NCBI GenBank assembly: GCA_964599095.1
Contig: CAZREB010000002.1
Location: forward strand, 186,001-250,000
Direction: 5' to 3'
DNA from: SZAS-79 sp964599095
GTDB taxonomy: Bacteria > Pseudomonadota > Gammaproteobacteria > Burkholderiales > SG8-39
Length of the DNA: 64,000 nt
In this document: piece by piece, positions 1-8,521 of the stretch
How the letters are laid out: every line of letters begins with the position of its first letter
How positions within the stretch are numbered: the stretch's first letter is position 1
Program-made: the position numbers and the translations under genes
The notes under the pieces: model-generated
The model's database searches: none
Told to the model about the DNA's origin: nothing
What the model saw: the letters and a program-made list of their open reading frames with translations, nothing else

Positions 1-37
1 CTCACTCCGCCTTGATTCCTCAAACGAATTCATACAC

Positions 38-55
38 CAGTCATGCATTTGTCAT
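38..55 (+). promoter_or_regulatory. Pho box (PhoB-binding direct repeat) upstream of the sixA-like gene
   Basis: The sequence reads CAGTCAT, a 4-base spacer GCAT, then TTGTCAT. This is the 7+4+7 direct-repeat architecture of PhoB sites, whose consensus half-site is CTGTCAT. The box ends 65 bases before the TTG start of the phosphatase gene. A weaker upstream unit, TTCATAC, continues the 11-base phase. A second Pho-like box lies before ppk, which strengthens the call. Binding is inferred, not shown. Confidence 0.6.
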
Positions 56-120
56 GCGGCCGCGCTAGCCTTTGGGATACGGCGGCCCGCGACCGCGTTC
101 CCCGCAAAGGAGGCCTGTCT

Positions 121-573
121 TTGGAACTCATCCTGTGGCGTCATGCCGAAGCCGAGGAATCGCTCCCCGACCGATCGAGAAAGCTCACGCAGCGCGGACA
201 CAAGCACGCCGCGAGGATCGCGGAATGGCTGCACCGGCGGCTGCCCTCGAAGTTCATGGTGCTTTCGAGCCCGACGGAGCGCACCCGGCAGACAGCGCTT
301 GCGATGGGCGTACCTTTCAAGACGGTCGAGGCCCTGGCGCCCGGCGCCTCCGTCGCGCACATCCTGAACGCGGCTGAATGGCCGGACCGGAAAGGCGCCG
401 TGATCGTAGCGGGCCACCAGCCCGACCTCGGCCGGGTGGCGGCTTTCCTGGTATCCGGGATCGAAGCCGACTGGACGATCAAGAAAGGCGGCCTGTGGTG
501 GCTGACCAACCGGGTGAGGAACGACGAGGCGCAGGTGGTGGTCCGCGCCGTGGTGGCTCCCGACCTGGTCTAA
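121..573 (+). CDS. sixA: SixA-like phosphohistidine phosphatase (histidine phosphatase superfamily)
   Basis: This is a small single-domain phosphatase of 150 residues. The catalytic RHA signature (LILWRHAEAEE) is at residues 4-14, and the second histidine lies in AGHQPDL near residue 97. SixA-type enzymes remove phosphate from phosphohistidine on signalling or phosphotransfer proteins in the cytoplasm. The frame is open from 43, but I place the start at TTG 121 because AAAGGAGG at 106-113 is correctly spaced and family members begin right at the RHG/RHA motif. It lies next to ppx and ppk and behind a Pho box, so a role in phosphate physiology is likely. The exact substrate cannot be read from the sequence. 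Confidence 0.8.
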   Translation: MELILWRHAEAEESLPDRSRKLTQRGHKHAARIAEWLHRRLPSKFMVLSSPTERTRQTALAMGVPFKTVEALAPGASVAHILNAAEWPDRKGAVIVAGHQPDLGRVAAFLVSGIEADWTIKKGGLWWLTNRVRNDEAQVVVRAVVAPDLV

Positions 574-592
574 GGTGTGGCGGCGCGTCCGC

Positions 593-2107
593 TCAGGCGG
601 TCTTGGCGATCTGCGCCGCGCGCTTTTCCGACACTGCGCTGATCTTCAGGCTCATACCCACCGCCTTCCAGGTGTCGCTCTCGGTCTGGAAGGCCGATTC
701 CGTCAGCGGATTGTCCTCCAGCCAGGCTTGCGGCAGCTCGATCGTGAAGCCGCCGGCGTCGCCGACGACGCGAATCGGCGGCAACAATGCATCGGTGCGG
801 CTGCGCATCAACAGCGTCGCGATCCGCAGCGCGAACACGAGCAGCCAGTCGGTCCCGTCCAGGCCCGCATCCTGCACCTTGCCGAGCTTGCCGCGATGCG
901 CGAGCACGAGGCGCGCGAGCCGCTGCTGTTCCATGCGCGAGAACCCCGGCATGTCGGCATTCGACAGCACGTACGCGGAATGCTTGTGGTACTGGGCGTG
1001 GGCGATCGACAGGCCGATCTCGCACAAACGTGCGGCCCAGCCCAGCATCTGTCGGTCCGGGTCGTCCTCCGCTTCGGGCACGAGCGAATCGTACAGGCGC
1101 ATCGCGAAGACCCTGACCCGCTCGGCCTGCGCCCCGTCGATGTGGTACCTGCGCACGAACTGGTCCACGGTGGCCGCGCGCATGTCGCGATGCTCGACGC
1201 GGCCGAGCAGGTCGTAGAGCACGCCCTGGCGAAGCGCGCCGTCGGAGACGTTCATCTTCGCCAGCCCGAAGGCGTCGAAGACCGCGAGCAGGATCGCCAG
1301 GCCCCCCGGCAGCACCGGGGCCCGATCGGGCCGCAGGCCGGGCAGGTCGTCGGGATCGGAGCGGCCGGCCTTGATGAGCTGGGCGCGCAGCGCGTCCAGC
1401 CCCTCGCGCTCGATGCTGCCGCCGGCGGTCCCCTCCGGCGCCAGCAAGTCGGCGATCGCCTTGATCGTCCCGGACGAACCGACGGCCTCGTCCCATCCCG
1501 CCGCCCGGTAGTCCTTGACGATGCCTGCCAGTTCGTTTCGCGCCGCAAGCTCGGCGGCCTTCATGCGTGCCTTGTCGACCTGGCCGTCCGGGAAGAACCG
1601 CAGGCTGAAGCTTACGCAGCCCATGTACAGGCTTTCGGTCAGCTGGGGCTCGAGGCCGACGCCGATGATCGATTCGGTCGAGCCGCCGCCGATGTCGACC
1701 ACCAGCCGCTTCTGGTTGCCCGCCGGCGAAGAATGCGCAACCCCCACGTAGATCAGGCGCGCTTCCTCGCGGCCTGCGATCACCTCGATCGGAAACCCGA
1801 GCGCGTCGCGCGCATCCCGCAGGAACTGGGGGGCATTCTTCGCCACGCGCAGCGTGTTCGTGCCGACCGCCCGGACCGCCTGCTTCGGTAAGCCGCGCAG
1901 GCGTTCGCCGAATTTGGCAAGCGCCTCCAGCGCCCGCGCCTGTGTCGCGCGATCGATGCGCTTGTCGGCCGTCAGCCCGCCGCCCAGCCGGACCGGCTCG
2001 CGCAGCGAATCGAGCGGGTAGACCTGCCCGTCGACCACGCGCCCGACGGCGAGGTGAAAGCTGTTCGAGCCGAGGTCCACCGCGGCCAGGAGCGAGGGTT
2101 TTGCCAT
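593..2107 (-). CDS. ppx: Exopolyphosphatase of the Ppx/GppA family
   Basis: This 504-residue protein has the ASKHA fold signatures of Ppx/GppA. The N-terminal phosphate loop is AAVDLGSNSFHLAV (residues 8-21) and the second phosphate motif is VVDIGGGSTESI near residue 143. The C-terminal half carries the HD-like helical region (HAQYHKHSAYVL). The length matches full Ppx of about 500 residues, longer than short GppA forms. It hydrolyses terminal phosphate from polyphosphate or from pppGpp. It is transcribed divergently from ppk across a 131-base promoter region holding a Pho-like box, and converges on the sixA-like gene with only 19 bases between the stops. A pppGpp phosphatase role is the alternative. 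Confidence 0.93.
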   Translation of the reverse strand: MAKPSLLAAVDLGSNSFHLAVGRVVDGQVYPLDSLREPVRLGGGLTADKRIDRATQARALEALAKFGERLRGLPKQAVRAVGTNTLRVAKNAPQFLRDARDALGFPIEVIAGREEARLIYVGVAHSSPAGNQKRLVVDIGGGSTESIIGVGLEPQLTESLYMGCVSFSLRFFPDGQVDKARMKAAELAARNELAGIVKDYRAAGWDEAVGSSGTIKAIADLLAPEGTAGGSIEREGLDALRAQLIKAGRSDPDDLPGLRPDRAPVLPGGLAILLAVFDAFGLAKMNVSDGALRQGVLYDLLGRVEHRDMRAATVDQFVRRYHIDGAQAERVRVFAMRLYDSLVPEAEDDPDRQMLGWAARLCEIGLSIAHAQYHKHSAYVLSNADMPGFSRMEQQRLARLVLAHRGKLGKVQDAGLDGTDWLLVFALRIATLLMRSRTDALLPPIRVVGDAGGFTIELPQAWLEDNPLTESAFQTESDTWKAVGMSLKISAVSEKRAAQIAKTA

Positions 2108-2178
2108 CGGCCGAAGTTAGCACCCGCCTCCCGCCGCAGCAACGCCGGATCGCGCAGGACTCCCGGGGCCCCCGATGG

Positions 2179-2196
2179 GTGTAACGAAACTGTCAT
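2179..2196 (+). promoter_or_regulatory. Pho-box-like direct repeat between ppx and ppk
   Basis: GTGTAAC, spacer GAAA, then CTGTCAT: one perfect PhoB half-site and one degenerate half-site in the correct 7+4+7 spacing. It lies 42 bases upstream of the ppk ATG and 71 bases upstream of the ppx ATG on the other strand, so it could serve either gene. Control by PhoB is inferred from the motif and from the polyphosphate genes around it. Confidence 0.55.
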
Positions 2197-2238
2197 GCAG
2201 GTACACCAGACTGCCGGTTTCCGGGCCCCTATGGCACG

Positions 2239-4335
2239 ATGCCGGACATGAAGCGCCCCGCGCCCCACGCGCACTTCCTGAACCGCGAACTCGGAATCCT
2301 CGCGTTCAACCGGCGCGTGCTCGCGCAGGCCTCGGACGAAACCGTCCCGCTGCTCGAACGCCTGCGGTTCCTGTGCATCGTGTCGTCCAACCTCGACGAG
2401 TTCGTCGAGATCCGGCTGGCGGGCCTCAAGGAACAGATCAAGTTCAACGTGCATGACGCCGGGCCCGACGGCAAGAGCGCCGCGGAGATCTACCCGCCGG
2501 TCATCGCCGAGGTCCGCTCGCTGGTCGATGCCCAGTACAAGCTGCTGAACGACGTCCTGCTGCCGCAGCTCGCGGCCGAGGGCATCCACTTCCGCCGCCG
2601 CGCCGACTGGACGCCCGCGCAGCGCCAGTGGATCCGCGACTACTTCTTCCGCGAACTGCTCCCGCTGCTCACGCCGATCGGGCTCGACCCGGCGCACCCG
2701 TTTCCCAAGGTGCTCAACAAGAGCCTCAATTTCGTCGTGGAGCTCGAAGGCCGCGACGCGTTCGGCCGCAACTCCGGTGCGGCCATCGTGCAGGCGCCGC
2801 GCGCGCTGCCGCGCCTGATCCGGCTCCCAAGGGAACTGACCGCGGGCGGCCACGAATTCGCCTTCCTTTCGTCGATCCTGCACCGGCACGTCGAGGAACT
2901 GTTCTCCGGTATGAAGGTGCTTGGCTGCTACCAGTTCCGGGTGACGCGCAACTCCGACCTGTACGTCGACGAGGAAGAGGTCAAGGACCTGCGCATCGCG
3001 CTGCAGGGCGAGCTGCTGCACCGTCACTTCGGCGACGCGGTGCGCCTCGAGGTCTCCGACAACTGCTCCGAGCGGATGATCGAGTTCCTGCTGCTGCAGT
3101 TCGGCCTCGACGCGACCGACCTGCATCGCGTGGACGGGCCGGTCAACCTGTACCGCCTGCTCGAGGTGCCCGACCAGGTCGATCGCCCCGACCTGAAGTA
3201 CCCGCCTTTCCATCCCGGCCTGCCGGAAGCGCTCGACAACGGCGGAAGCGACCTTTTCGAGGTGCTGGCGCGGCAGGACATCCTGCTGCACCACCCCTAC
3301 CAGTCGTTCACGCCGGTGATCAATTTCATCCGCACCGCGGCCACCGACCCGCGCGTGATCGCGATCAAGCAGACCGTCTACCGCACCGGCACCGACAGCG
3401 AGCTGATGGAGATCCTGATCGACGCGGCGCGGCGCGGCAAGGAAGTCACCGTGGTGGTCGAGCTGATGGCGCGCTTCGACGAGGAGGCCAACCTCAACTG
3501 GGCGACGCGGCTCGAGGAAGTCGGCGCGCACGTGATCTACGGCGTGGTCGGCCACAAGACACACGCCAAGATGGCGCTGATCGTGCGGCGCGAGGAAACC
3601 GGCGAGGGTGCGACAGCGCTGAAGCGCTACGTCCACCTCGCCACCGGCAACTACCACCCCCGGACCGCCCGGCTGTACACCGATTTCGGCCTGATGACCG
3701 CGAACGAGGAAATCTGCGCCGACGCGAGCGACGTCTTCCAGCAGCTCACCGGCCTCGGGCGCGCAGGGCGGCTGAGGCACGTCTGGCAGTCGCCGTTCAG
3801 CCTGCACCGGCGCGCGGTCGCCGCGATCCGCAACGAGGCGCGGCTCGCCGCCGAAGGCAAGCGTGCGCACATCATCGCCAAGATGAACGCGCTGCTCGAG
3901 CCGGTCATCATCGAGGAGCTGTACGCCGCCTCGCAGGCCGGTGTGAAGATCGACCTGATCGTGCGCGGCGTGTGCGCACTCAAGCCGGGCATCGAAGGAC
4001 TGTCGGAAAACATCCGCGTGCGCTCGATCGTCGGGCGGTTCCTCGAGCACTCGCGCATCTTCCATTTCCACAACGACGGCGCCGAGGACACCTACCTGTC
4101 GAGCGCCGACTGGATGGACCGCAATTTCTTCAGGCGCATCGAGCTGTGCTTCCCGGTCCTCGACCCGGCGCTGAAGCGCCGCGTGATCCGCGAAGGCCTG
4201 CTGCCCTATCTCGCCGACAACTGCCAGGCGTGGGAAATGAATTCCGAAGGCGGCTACGCGCGCGACAAGCCGCGCCGCAGCCGGCGCCGGTCCGCGCAGG
4301 AAGAACTGCTCTACACGCTCGCGACGCCGAGCTGA
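2239..4335 (+). CDS. ppk: Polyphosphate kinase 1
   Basis: A 698-residue Ppk1 that reversibly transfers the gamma phosphate of ATP to polyphosphate. The N-terminal domain starts FLNRELGILAFNRRVL, typical of the family (substrate WLxFNxRVL). Two phospholipase-D-like C-terminal domains follow. The first contains IKQTVYRTG, and the autophosphorylated histidine is in GHKTHAKMALI near residue 440. The second holds VRGVCALKPG and RIFHFHNDG. The full family length is present. The ATG at 2239 is the upstream one of two close methionines (MPDMKR). A Pho-like box lies upstream, so phosphate-starvation control with ppx is plausible. Confidence 0.97.
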   Translation: MPDMKRPAPHAHFLNRELGILAFNRRVLAQASDETVPLLERLRFLCIVSSNLDEFVEIRLAGLKEQIKFNVHDAGPDGKSAAEIYPPVIAEVRSLVDAQYKLLNDVLLPQLAAEGIHFRRRADWTPAQRQWIRDYFFRELLPLLTPIGLDPAHPFPKVLNKSLNFVVELEGRDAFGRNSGAAIVQAPRALPRLIRLPRELTAGGHEFAFLSSILHRHVEELFSGMKVLGCYQFRVTRNSDLYVDEEEVKDLRIALQGELLHRHFGDAVRLEVSDNCSERMIEFLLLQFGLDATDLHRVDGPVNLYRLLEVPDQVDRPDLKYPPFHPGLPEALDNGGSDLFEVLARQDILLHHPYQSFTPVINFIRTAATDPRVIAIKQTVYRTGTDSELMEILIDAARRGKEVTVVVELMARFDEEANLNWATRLEEVGAHVIYGVVGHKTHAKMALIVRREETGEGATALKRYVHLATGNYHPRTARLYTDFGLMTANEEICADASDVFQQLTGLGRAGRLRHVWQSPFSLHRRAVAAIRNEARLAAEGKRAHIIAKMNALLEPVIIEELYAASQAGVKIDLIVRGVCALKPGIEGLSENIRVRSIVGRFLEHSRIFHFHNDGAEDTYLSSADWMDRNFFRRIELCFPVLDPALKRRVIREGLLPYLADNCQAWEMNSEGGYARDKPRRSRRRSAQEELLYTLATPS

Positions 4336-4373
4336 CCGCGGTTGCGGCGGCGGCCGCGGCAAATGCGCCGTGA

Positions 4374-4379
4374 TAGATT
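4374..4379 (+). promoter_or_regulatory. -10-like hexamer TAGATT placed for a leaderless dgkA transcript
   Basis: TAGATT ends 7 bases before the dgkA ATG, so transcription would begin at or next to the start codon. The same geometry recurs at 11165, 35779 and 37167. No clear -35 element is visible. Confidence 0.4.
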
Positions 4380-4386
4380 CGCCGCC

Positions 4387-4758
4387 ATGGAAGAGAGTCC
4401 CCACAAGGGCAAGACCGGGCTGCAGCGCCTCATCAACGCGACCGGGTATTCGATCGCCGGCCTCGCGGCGGCGGCCAGGCACGAGGATGCGTTCCGCCAG
4501 GAACTGCTGCTGGCCGCGGTGCTGGTCCCGGTCGGCTTGTGGCTGGGACCCTCGGGCGTGGCCAGGGCCCTCCTGGTCGGCAGCGTGCTGCTCGTCCTGG
4601 TCGTCGAGCTGCTCAACTCGGCGCTCGAAGCGGCCGTGGACAGGATCTCGCTGGAGAACCATCCTCTCGCCAAGCGCGCCAAGGACATCGGCAGCGCAGC
4701 CGTCATGGTTGCGCTGGCCAATGTCGTAGCGATCTGGGCGCTGGTGCTGCTCGCCTGA
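4387..4758 (+). CDS. dgkA: Diacylglycerol kinase, prokaryotic DgkA type
   Basis: A 123-residue integral membrane kinase that phosphorylates diacylglycerol to phosphatidate, recycling lipid by-products of envelope synthesis. It has the amphipathic N-terminal helix (TGLQRLINATGYSIAGL), three membrane segments, and the signature ELLNSALEAAVDRIS at about residues 69-83, whose ENTA/ELLNSAxE glutamates bind ATP and metal. An in-frame ATG exists 45 bases upstream. I chose 4387 because it matches the family length and sits just after a -10-like hexamer. It follows ppk on the same strand after 51 bases. Confidence 0.95.
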   Translation: MEESPHKGKTGLQRLINATGYSIAGLAAAARHEDAFRQELLLAAVLVPVGLWLGPSGVARALLVGSVLLVLVVELLNSALEAAVDRISLENHPLAKRAKDIGSAAVMVALANVVAIWALVLLA

Positions 4759-4776
4759 TTAGCCTGTGCGGCTAGT

Positions 4777-5364
4777 CTAATCCTTGTAGCCCTCGACCTC
4801 GATGAACAGCTTCACCTCGTCGCCGACGTTCGGGATCGCGAACTTCATGCCGAAGTCGCTGCGCTTGAACGAGCCCGAAGCATTGCCGCCGCACATCGGC
4901 TTCTTGCTGTTGGGATTGTCCTTGCAGACCCAGCGGTCGACCTTCAGCACGAGCGGCTTGGTGACGCCCAGCAGCGTGAGCTGGCCGTCGATTTCCGACG
5001 GGTTGTCGCCGGCGAACTTGACGTTCGCCGACTTGAACGTCATCTGCGGGAATTCCTGCACGTTGAAGAAGTCCGCGGTGCGCAGGTGCTCGTCGCGCGC
5101 CCGCGGGCGAGAGCCGCGCACGTTGTCGCCGGTGTCTATCGACGCGGTCTCGACGACCAGCTCGATGCTCGCCTTCTTTGCCACCTTGTCCAGCATGAAC
5201 TTGCCGGTCGTCTTGCCGAAACGCCCCCACATCGTCGACACGCCGAGGTGGTCGACCGCGAAGTGCGGGTAGGTATGCGTCGGGTCGAGCGTGTAGTTCT
5301 CGGGCGAAGCGGCGGCCGCAAGCGGCATCGCGAGCGCGAGCGCGCACAGGACTGATCTTTTCAT
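4777..5364 (-). CDS. YceI family periplasmic lipocalin-like protein
   Basis: A 195-residue secreted protein with a Sec signal peptide (MKRSVLCALALAMPLAAAAS, cleavage near residue 19-20). The mature part starts ENYTLDPTHTYPHFAVDHLGVS, and LDPxHTxxxFxVxHLG is the YceI hallmark. These beta-barrels bind isoprenoid-type lipids in the periplasm, although the ligand is unknown here. Four cysteines, including CKDN and MCGGN, could form disulfides in the C-terminal half. It is the last gene of a minus-strand run relA - membrane protein - yceI with 39 bases before it. It converges on dgkA. Confidence 0.9.
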   Translation of the reverse strand: MKRSVLCALALAMPLAAAASPENYTLDPTHTYPHFAVDHLGVSTMWGRFGKTTGKFMLDKVAKKASIELVVETASIDTGDNVRGSRPRARDEHLRTADFFNVQEFPQMTFKSANVKFAGDNPSEIDGQLTLLGVTKPLVLKVDRWVCKDNPNSKKPMCGGNASGSFKRSDFGMKFAIPNVGDEVKLFIEVEGYKD

Positions 5365-5403
5365 TTCCGGGATTCCCTTTTTGAGTTTGATGCGAGGTAC
5401 GGA

Positions 5404-6225
5404 TCAGCCGGGACTGCCCCGGCTGGACTGCCAAACCAGATAACACGCCGCAGCCGCCGGTATTCCGGCCAGGAGGGTAGCGAGGATCGCCTCGCCCCAG
5501 ACCGGCAGCTTTGCGGGGAGCGGGATGCGCGCGGCGAGCGGCACCAGCGCGAGTGCCGGCAACGCGAACCATGGCAGTTCGGCCAGCATCATCGCGCCCG
5601 CGGCGACCAGGCCGAGCGTGACGCCTGCCGACAGGGTCAGCGCGGTCCCGGCCTCGATCGCGCGACCGCGGATCATCTGCACGAGCAGGAAGCCGCCGCA
5701 GGCGGCGCCCACCGACATCCCGTACTGGCCGAAAGACGCCGACGCCGCGAGGATCGCCGCGATGCCGCCCCCCAGCCCCAGGCCCAGGCCGGCGGCGCCA
5801 GCGCGCACCGGCCGCTCGCGCAGCGAATGGGTGAACCCGGCCAGCCATGCCACGAACACCGCAACGCCTGCGCCACGGACGAGCATCTCGTTCATCGGCT
5901 TTTGCGCGAGGACGCTCCAGAACACCCAGAGCGCCGCCGCACCGAACGCGAGGCCGAGCACCGGGCTGGCCGCGCGCGTCGGCTTGAACGCGAGGTCGAT
6001 GAAGACGCCGACCGCCGACGCCGCCAGCGCGACGACCACGATCTTGCGCGTCGCAGTCAGCGGCACGAAAGTGAATCCGCCGACCAGGTAGACCGTCGTC
6101 GCGAAGCCTGCTACCGCGGCCAGTCCGGCCAGCCGGACCGGCGCGAACAGCGCGGCCACCAGCAATCCGGCCACAAAGGGAGCGACCCCTCCTTGCACTG
6201 CAGGGTGGTTGATGAAATCCTGCAT
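5404..6225 (-). CDS. Polytopic inner-membrane protein of unknown function
   Basis: A 273-residue, strongly hydrophobic protein with roughly eight or nine predicted membrane segments separated by short loops (for example GGVAPFVAGLLVAALFAPVR at the N-terminus). No catalytic motif or transport signature is recognisable. It starts 19 bases after the relA stop and is followed by yceI, so it is probably co-transcribed with relA. It resembles generic conserved betaproteobacterial membrane proteins, and I assign no function. Confidence 0.75.
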   Translation of the reverse strand: MQDFINHPAVQGGVAPFVAGLLVAALFAPVRLAGLAAVAGFATTVYLVGGFTFVPLTATRKIVVVALAASAVGVFIDLAFKPTRAASPVLGLAFGAAALWVFWSVLAQKPMNEMLVRGAGVAVFVAWLAGFTHSLRERPVRAGAAGLGLGLGGGIAAILAASASFGQYGMSVGAACGGFLLVQMIRGRAIEAGTALTLSAGVTLGLVAAGAMMLAELPWFALPALALVPLAARIPLPAKLPVWGEAILATLLAGIPAAAACYLVWQSSRGSPG

Positions 6226-6244
6226 CGGTTATCCCCGGTTGGTG

Positions 6245-8482
6245 TCAGCCACGCGATGCCCGCAGCACCCCGGGCACGTCCTTCACCACGGCCAGCGCAC
6301 GGCGCAACTGGTCCACGTCCGCAACATCGCAGGTGAAGCGCATGTAGGCAAGATCCTGCTTGGACTGCGTGTTGACCGCGGTCACGTTGATCTTCTCGCG
6401 CGCGAGCGCCTCGCCCACGTCGCGCAGCAGGCCCTGCCGGTCGGTCGCCACCACCGCCATGTCGACCGAGAACGCACCGGCGCCGCCCTTGTCGCCCCAG
6501 CCTGCGTCGATCACGCGCTCGGGATGCTTTTCCGACAGGTTGTGGAAGCTCGGGCAGTCCTCGCGATGGATCGACACGCCGCGCCCGCGGGTGACGAAAC
6601 CGCGGATCGGGTCCGGCGGCACAGGCTTGCAGCAGCGTGCGAGTTGCGTCAGCAGCCGGTCGATGCCGACGATCAGGATGCCGCTGTCGCCGCCGCCGGA
6701 CTTGGGCTTCCTGGTCGCCGGCCCGGCGGGCTCGGCCGGGGCCGGCGCCGCCTCGCCGCGCAGCGTGCGCATCGCGACCTGCAGCTGGCGCAGGTTGATC
6801 TCGTCGCGCGCCACCGCGGCGAACAGGTCGTCCGACTTCGCAAAGCCGAGCGCAGTCGCCAGCGTGTCGAGCTTGGCGCGGCCCTCGCCTTCGCGGTTCA
6901 TCTCGCGTTCGACGATGGCGCGCCCGGCGGCGACCGTCTCGGCGAGCGCCTGGTTGTTGAACCACTGGCGCACCTTCTGCCGTGCGCGGTGGCTCTTGAT
7001 ATAGCCGAGTTCGGCATTCAGCCAGTCGCGCGACGGCCCGCCGACCTTGGTCGAGATGATCTCCACCCGCTGGCCGTTCGCGAGGGGCTTGTCGAGCGGC
7101 ACCATCTGCCCGTCGACTTTCGCGCCGCGGCAGCGATGCCCGAGGTCGGTATGCAGCGCGTAGGCGAAGTCCACCGGCGTCGAGCCGGCCGGCAGGTCGA
7201 CGACCTTGCCCTGCGGCGTCATCACGTAGACCGTGTCGTCGAGCGCCGCATGCTTGAAGCGCTCGACCCACTCGGCCGAATCGGCCACTTCGTCGCGCCA
7301 CGCAAGCAGCTGCCGCAGCCATGCGATCTTCTCGTCGAACGCGCCGTCGGCCTGCACGCCCGCCTTGCCCGCCGCGCCGGCCTCCTTGTAGCGCCAATGC
7401 GCCGCCACGCCGAATTCGGCGTGCTGGTGCATTTCGTGCGTGCGGATCTGCACTTCGAGCGCGCGGCCGTCCGGGCCGATCACCGCCGTGTGCAGGCTCC
7501 GGTAAAGGTTCGACTTCGGCCGCGAGATGTAGTCGTCGAACTCCTGCGGGATCGGCGTCCACAGGTTGTGCACGACGCCGAGGACCGCATAGCAGTCCTT
7601 GACAGAGTCGACGATCACGCGCACCGCGCGCACGTCGTAGACCTCGGAGAAGTCGAGCGCCTTGGCGCGCATCTTGTTGTAGATCGAGAAGATGTGCTTC
7701 GGGCGTCCCTGGATCTCGGCGCCGATCCCGGCCGCCTGCAACTCGCGGCCGAGCTGCGCGATCACGGTGGCGATGAACGATTCGCGCTCGGCGCGCTTTT
7801 CGTCGAGCATGGTGGCGATGCGCTTGTAGCCTTCCGGGTCGAGGAAGCGCAGGGCGAGGTCCTCGATCTCCCACTTGAGCTGCCACATCCCGAGGCGGTT
7901 GGCGAGCGGCGCATAGATGTCGAGCGATTCCTGCGCGTAGCCTTCGCGCTCGGGTGTCGGGTTCCTGGCGAAAAAGCGCAAAGTCTGCGTGCGGCTCGCA
8001 AGTCGCACCAGCACCACGCGCACGTCCGCTACCATCGCAAGCACCATCTTGCGCAGGACCTCGGACTGCTTTTCCTGCTCTTCGACCGAGGGTTTGCCGC
8101 CCGCGCGCGCCGGGCGCGTGGACACGCGCAGCTGGTAGAGCTTCTCCACGCCGGCTGCAAGGCTCGCAATCTCCGCGCCGAACTTCTCGCGCAGGTCGTC
8201 CACCTTGCCGAGGAACTTCGGCGCGGCGAACAGGACGCCCGCCGCCCGCGACGCGGCGTCCATGCCGATCGCCGTGAGGCTCGAGGCGAGGCCGAGCGCA
8301 TGCGGCCACACCGGCTCGCCGGTGGAGAGCACCTGGTCCTTGTACAGCGGTTCGGCGAAGTCGAGCGCGCGCGCAAGCAACTCGCGATCGGCGAGCGCGA
8401 GGTCTCGGCCGAGCGAATCGAGCAGCGCGTCGCGGCTCTCGCCGGGTTGCGGGCGCGAATGGAGTTGCACTACGGAAACCAT
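6245..8482 (-). CDS. relA: GTP pyrophosphokinase RelA (synthetase-type)
   Basis: A 745-residue long RSH protein that makes (p)ppGpp on starved ribosomes. Order of domains: a degenerate HD region (about 30-165) lacking the HDxxED metal motif, the synthetase domain (about 215-350, with GRPKHIFSIYNKM and EFDDYISRPKSN), TGS (about 400-460), a Cys/His-containing linker (RCCKPVPPD), and a C-terminal ACT domain. The EFDD motif in the synthetase domain is the acidic EXDD type typical of RelA, not the RXKD type of bifunctional SpoT/Rel. With the missing HD residues this indicates synthesis only. A separate SpoT is expected elsewhere. It is transcribed divergently from the DMT exporter. Confidence 0.93.
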   Translation of the reverse strand: MVSVVQLHSRPQPGESRDALLDSLGRDLALADRELLARALDFAEPLYKDQVLSTGEPVWPHALGLASSLTAIGMDAASRAAGVLFAAPKFLGKVDDLREKFGAEIASLAAGVEKLYQLRVSTRPARAGGKPSVEEQEKQSEVLRKMVLAMVADVRVVLVRLASRTQTLRFFARNPTPEREGYAQESLDIYAPLANRLGMWQLKWEIEDLALRFLDPEGYKRIATMLDEKRAERESFIATVIAQLGRELQAAGIGAEIQGRPKHIFSIYNKMRAKALDFSEVYDVRAVRVIVDSVKDCYAVLGVVHNLWTPIPQEFDDYISRPKSNLYRSLHTAVIGPDGRALEVQIRTHEMHQHAEFGVAAHWRYKEAGAAGKAGVQADGAFDEKIAWLRQLLAWRDEVADSAEWVERFKHAALDDTVYVMTPQGKVVDLPAGSTPVDFAYALHTDLGHRCRGAKVDGQMVPLDKPLANGQRVEIISTKVGGPSRDWLNAELGYIKSHRARQKVRQWFNNQALAETVAAGRAIVEREMNREGEGRAKLDTLATALGFAKSDDLFAAVARDEINLRQLQVAMRTLRGEAAPAPAEPAGPATRKPKSGGGDSGILIVGIDRLLTQLARCCKPVPPDPIRGFVTRGRGVSIHREDCPSFHNLSEKHPERVIDAGWGDKGGAGAFSVDMAVVATDRQGLLRDVGEALAREKINVTAVNTQSKQDLAYMRFTCDVADVDQLRRALAVVKDVPGVLRASRG

Positions 8483-8521
8483 GCCGCGATTTTATCCTGC
8501 CGGGCATAATGCAATTCAATT

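Noticed and set aside
1972..4662. A very long minus-strand open frame opposite ppk
   Set aside because: The plus-strand protein is an unmistakable polyphosphate kinase; the antisense frame is open only because of high GC and has Arg/His/Asp-rich shadow composition.
6245..8482. Bifunctional SpoT/Rel assignment
   Set aside because: The HD metal-binding residues are missing and the synthetase motif is EFDD, both of which point to synthesis-only RelA.
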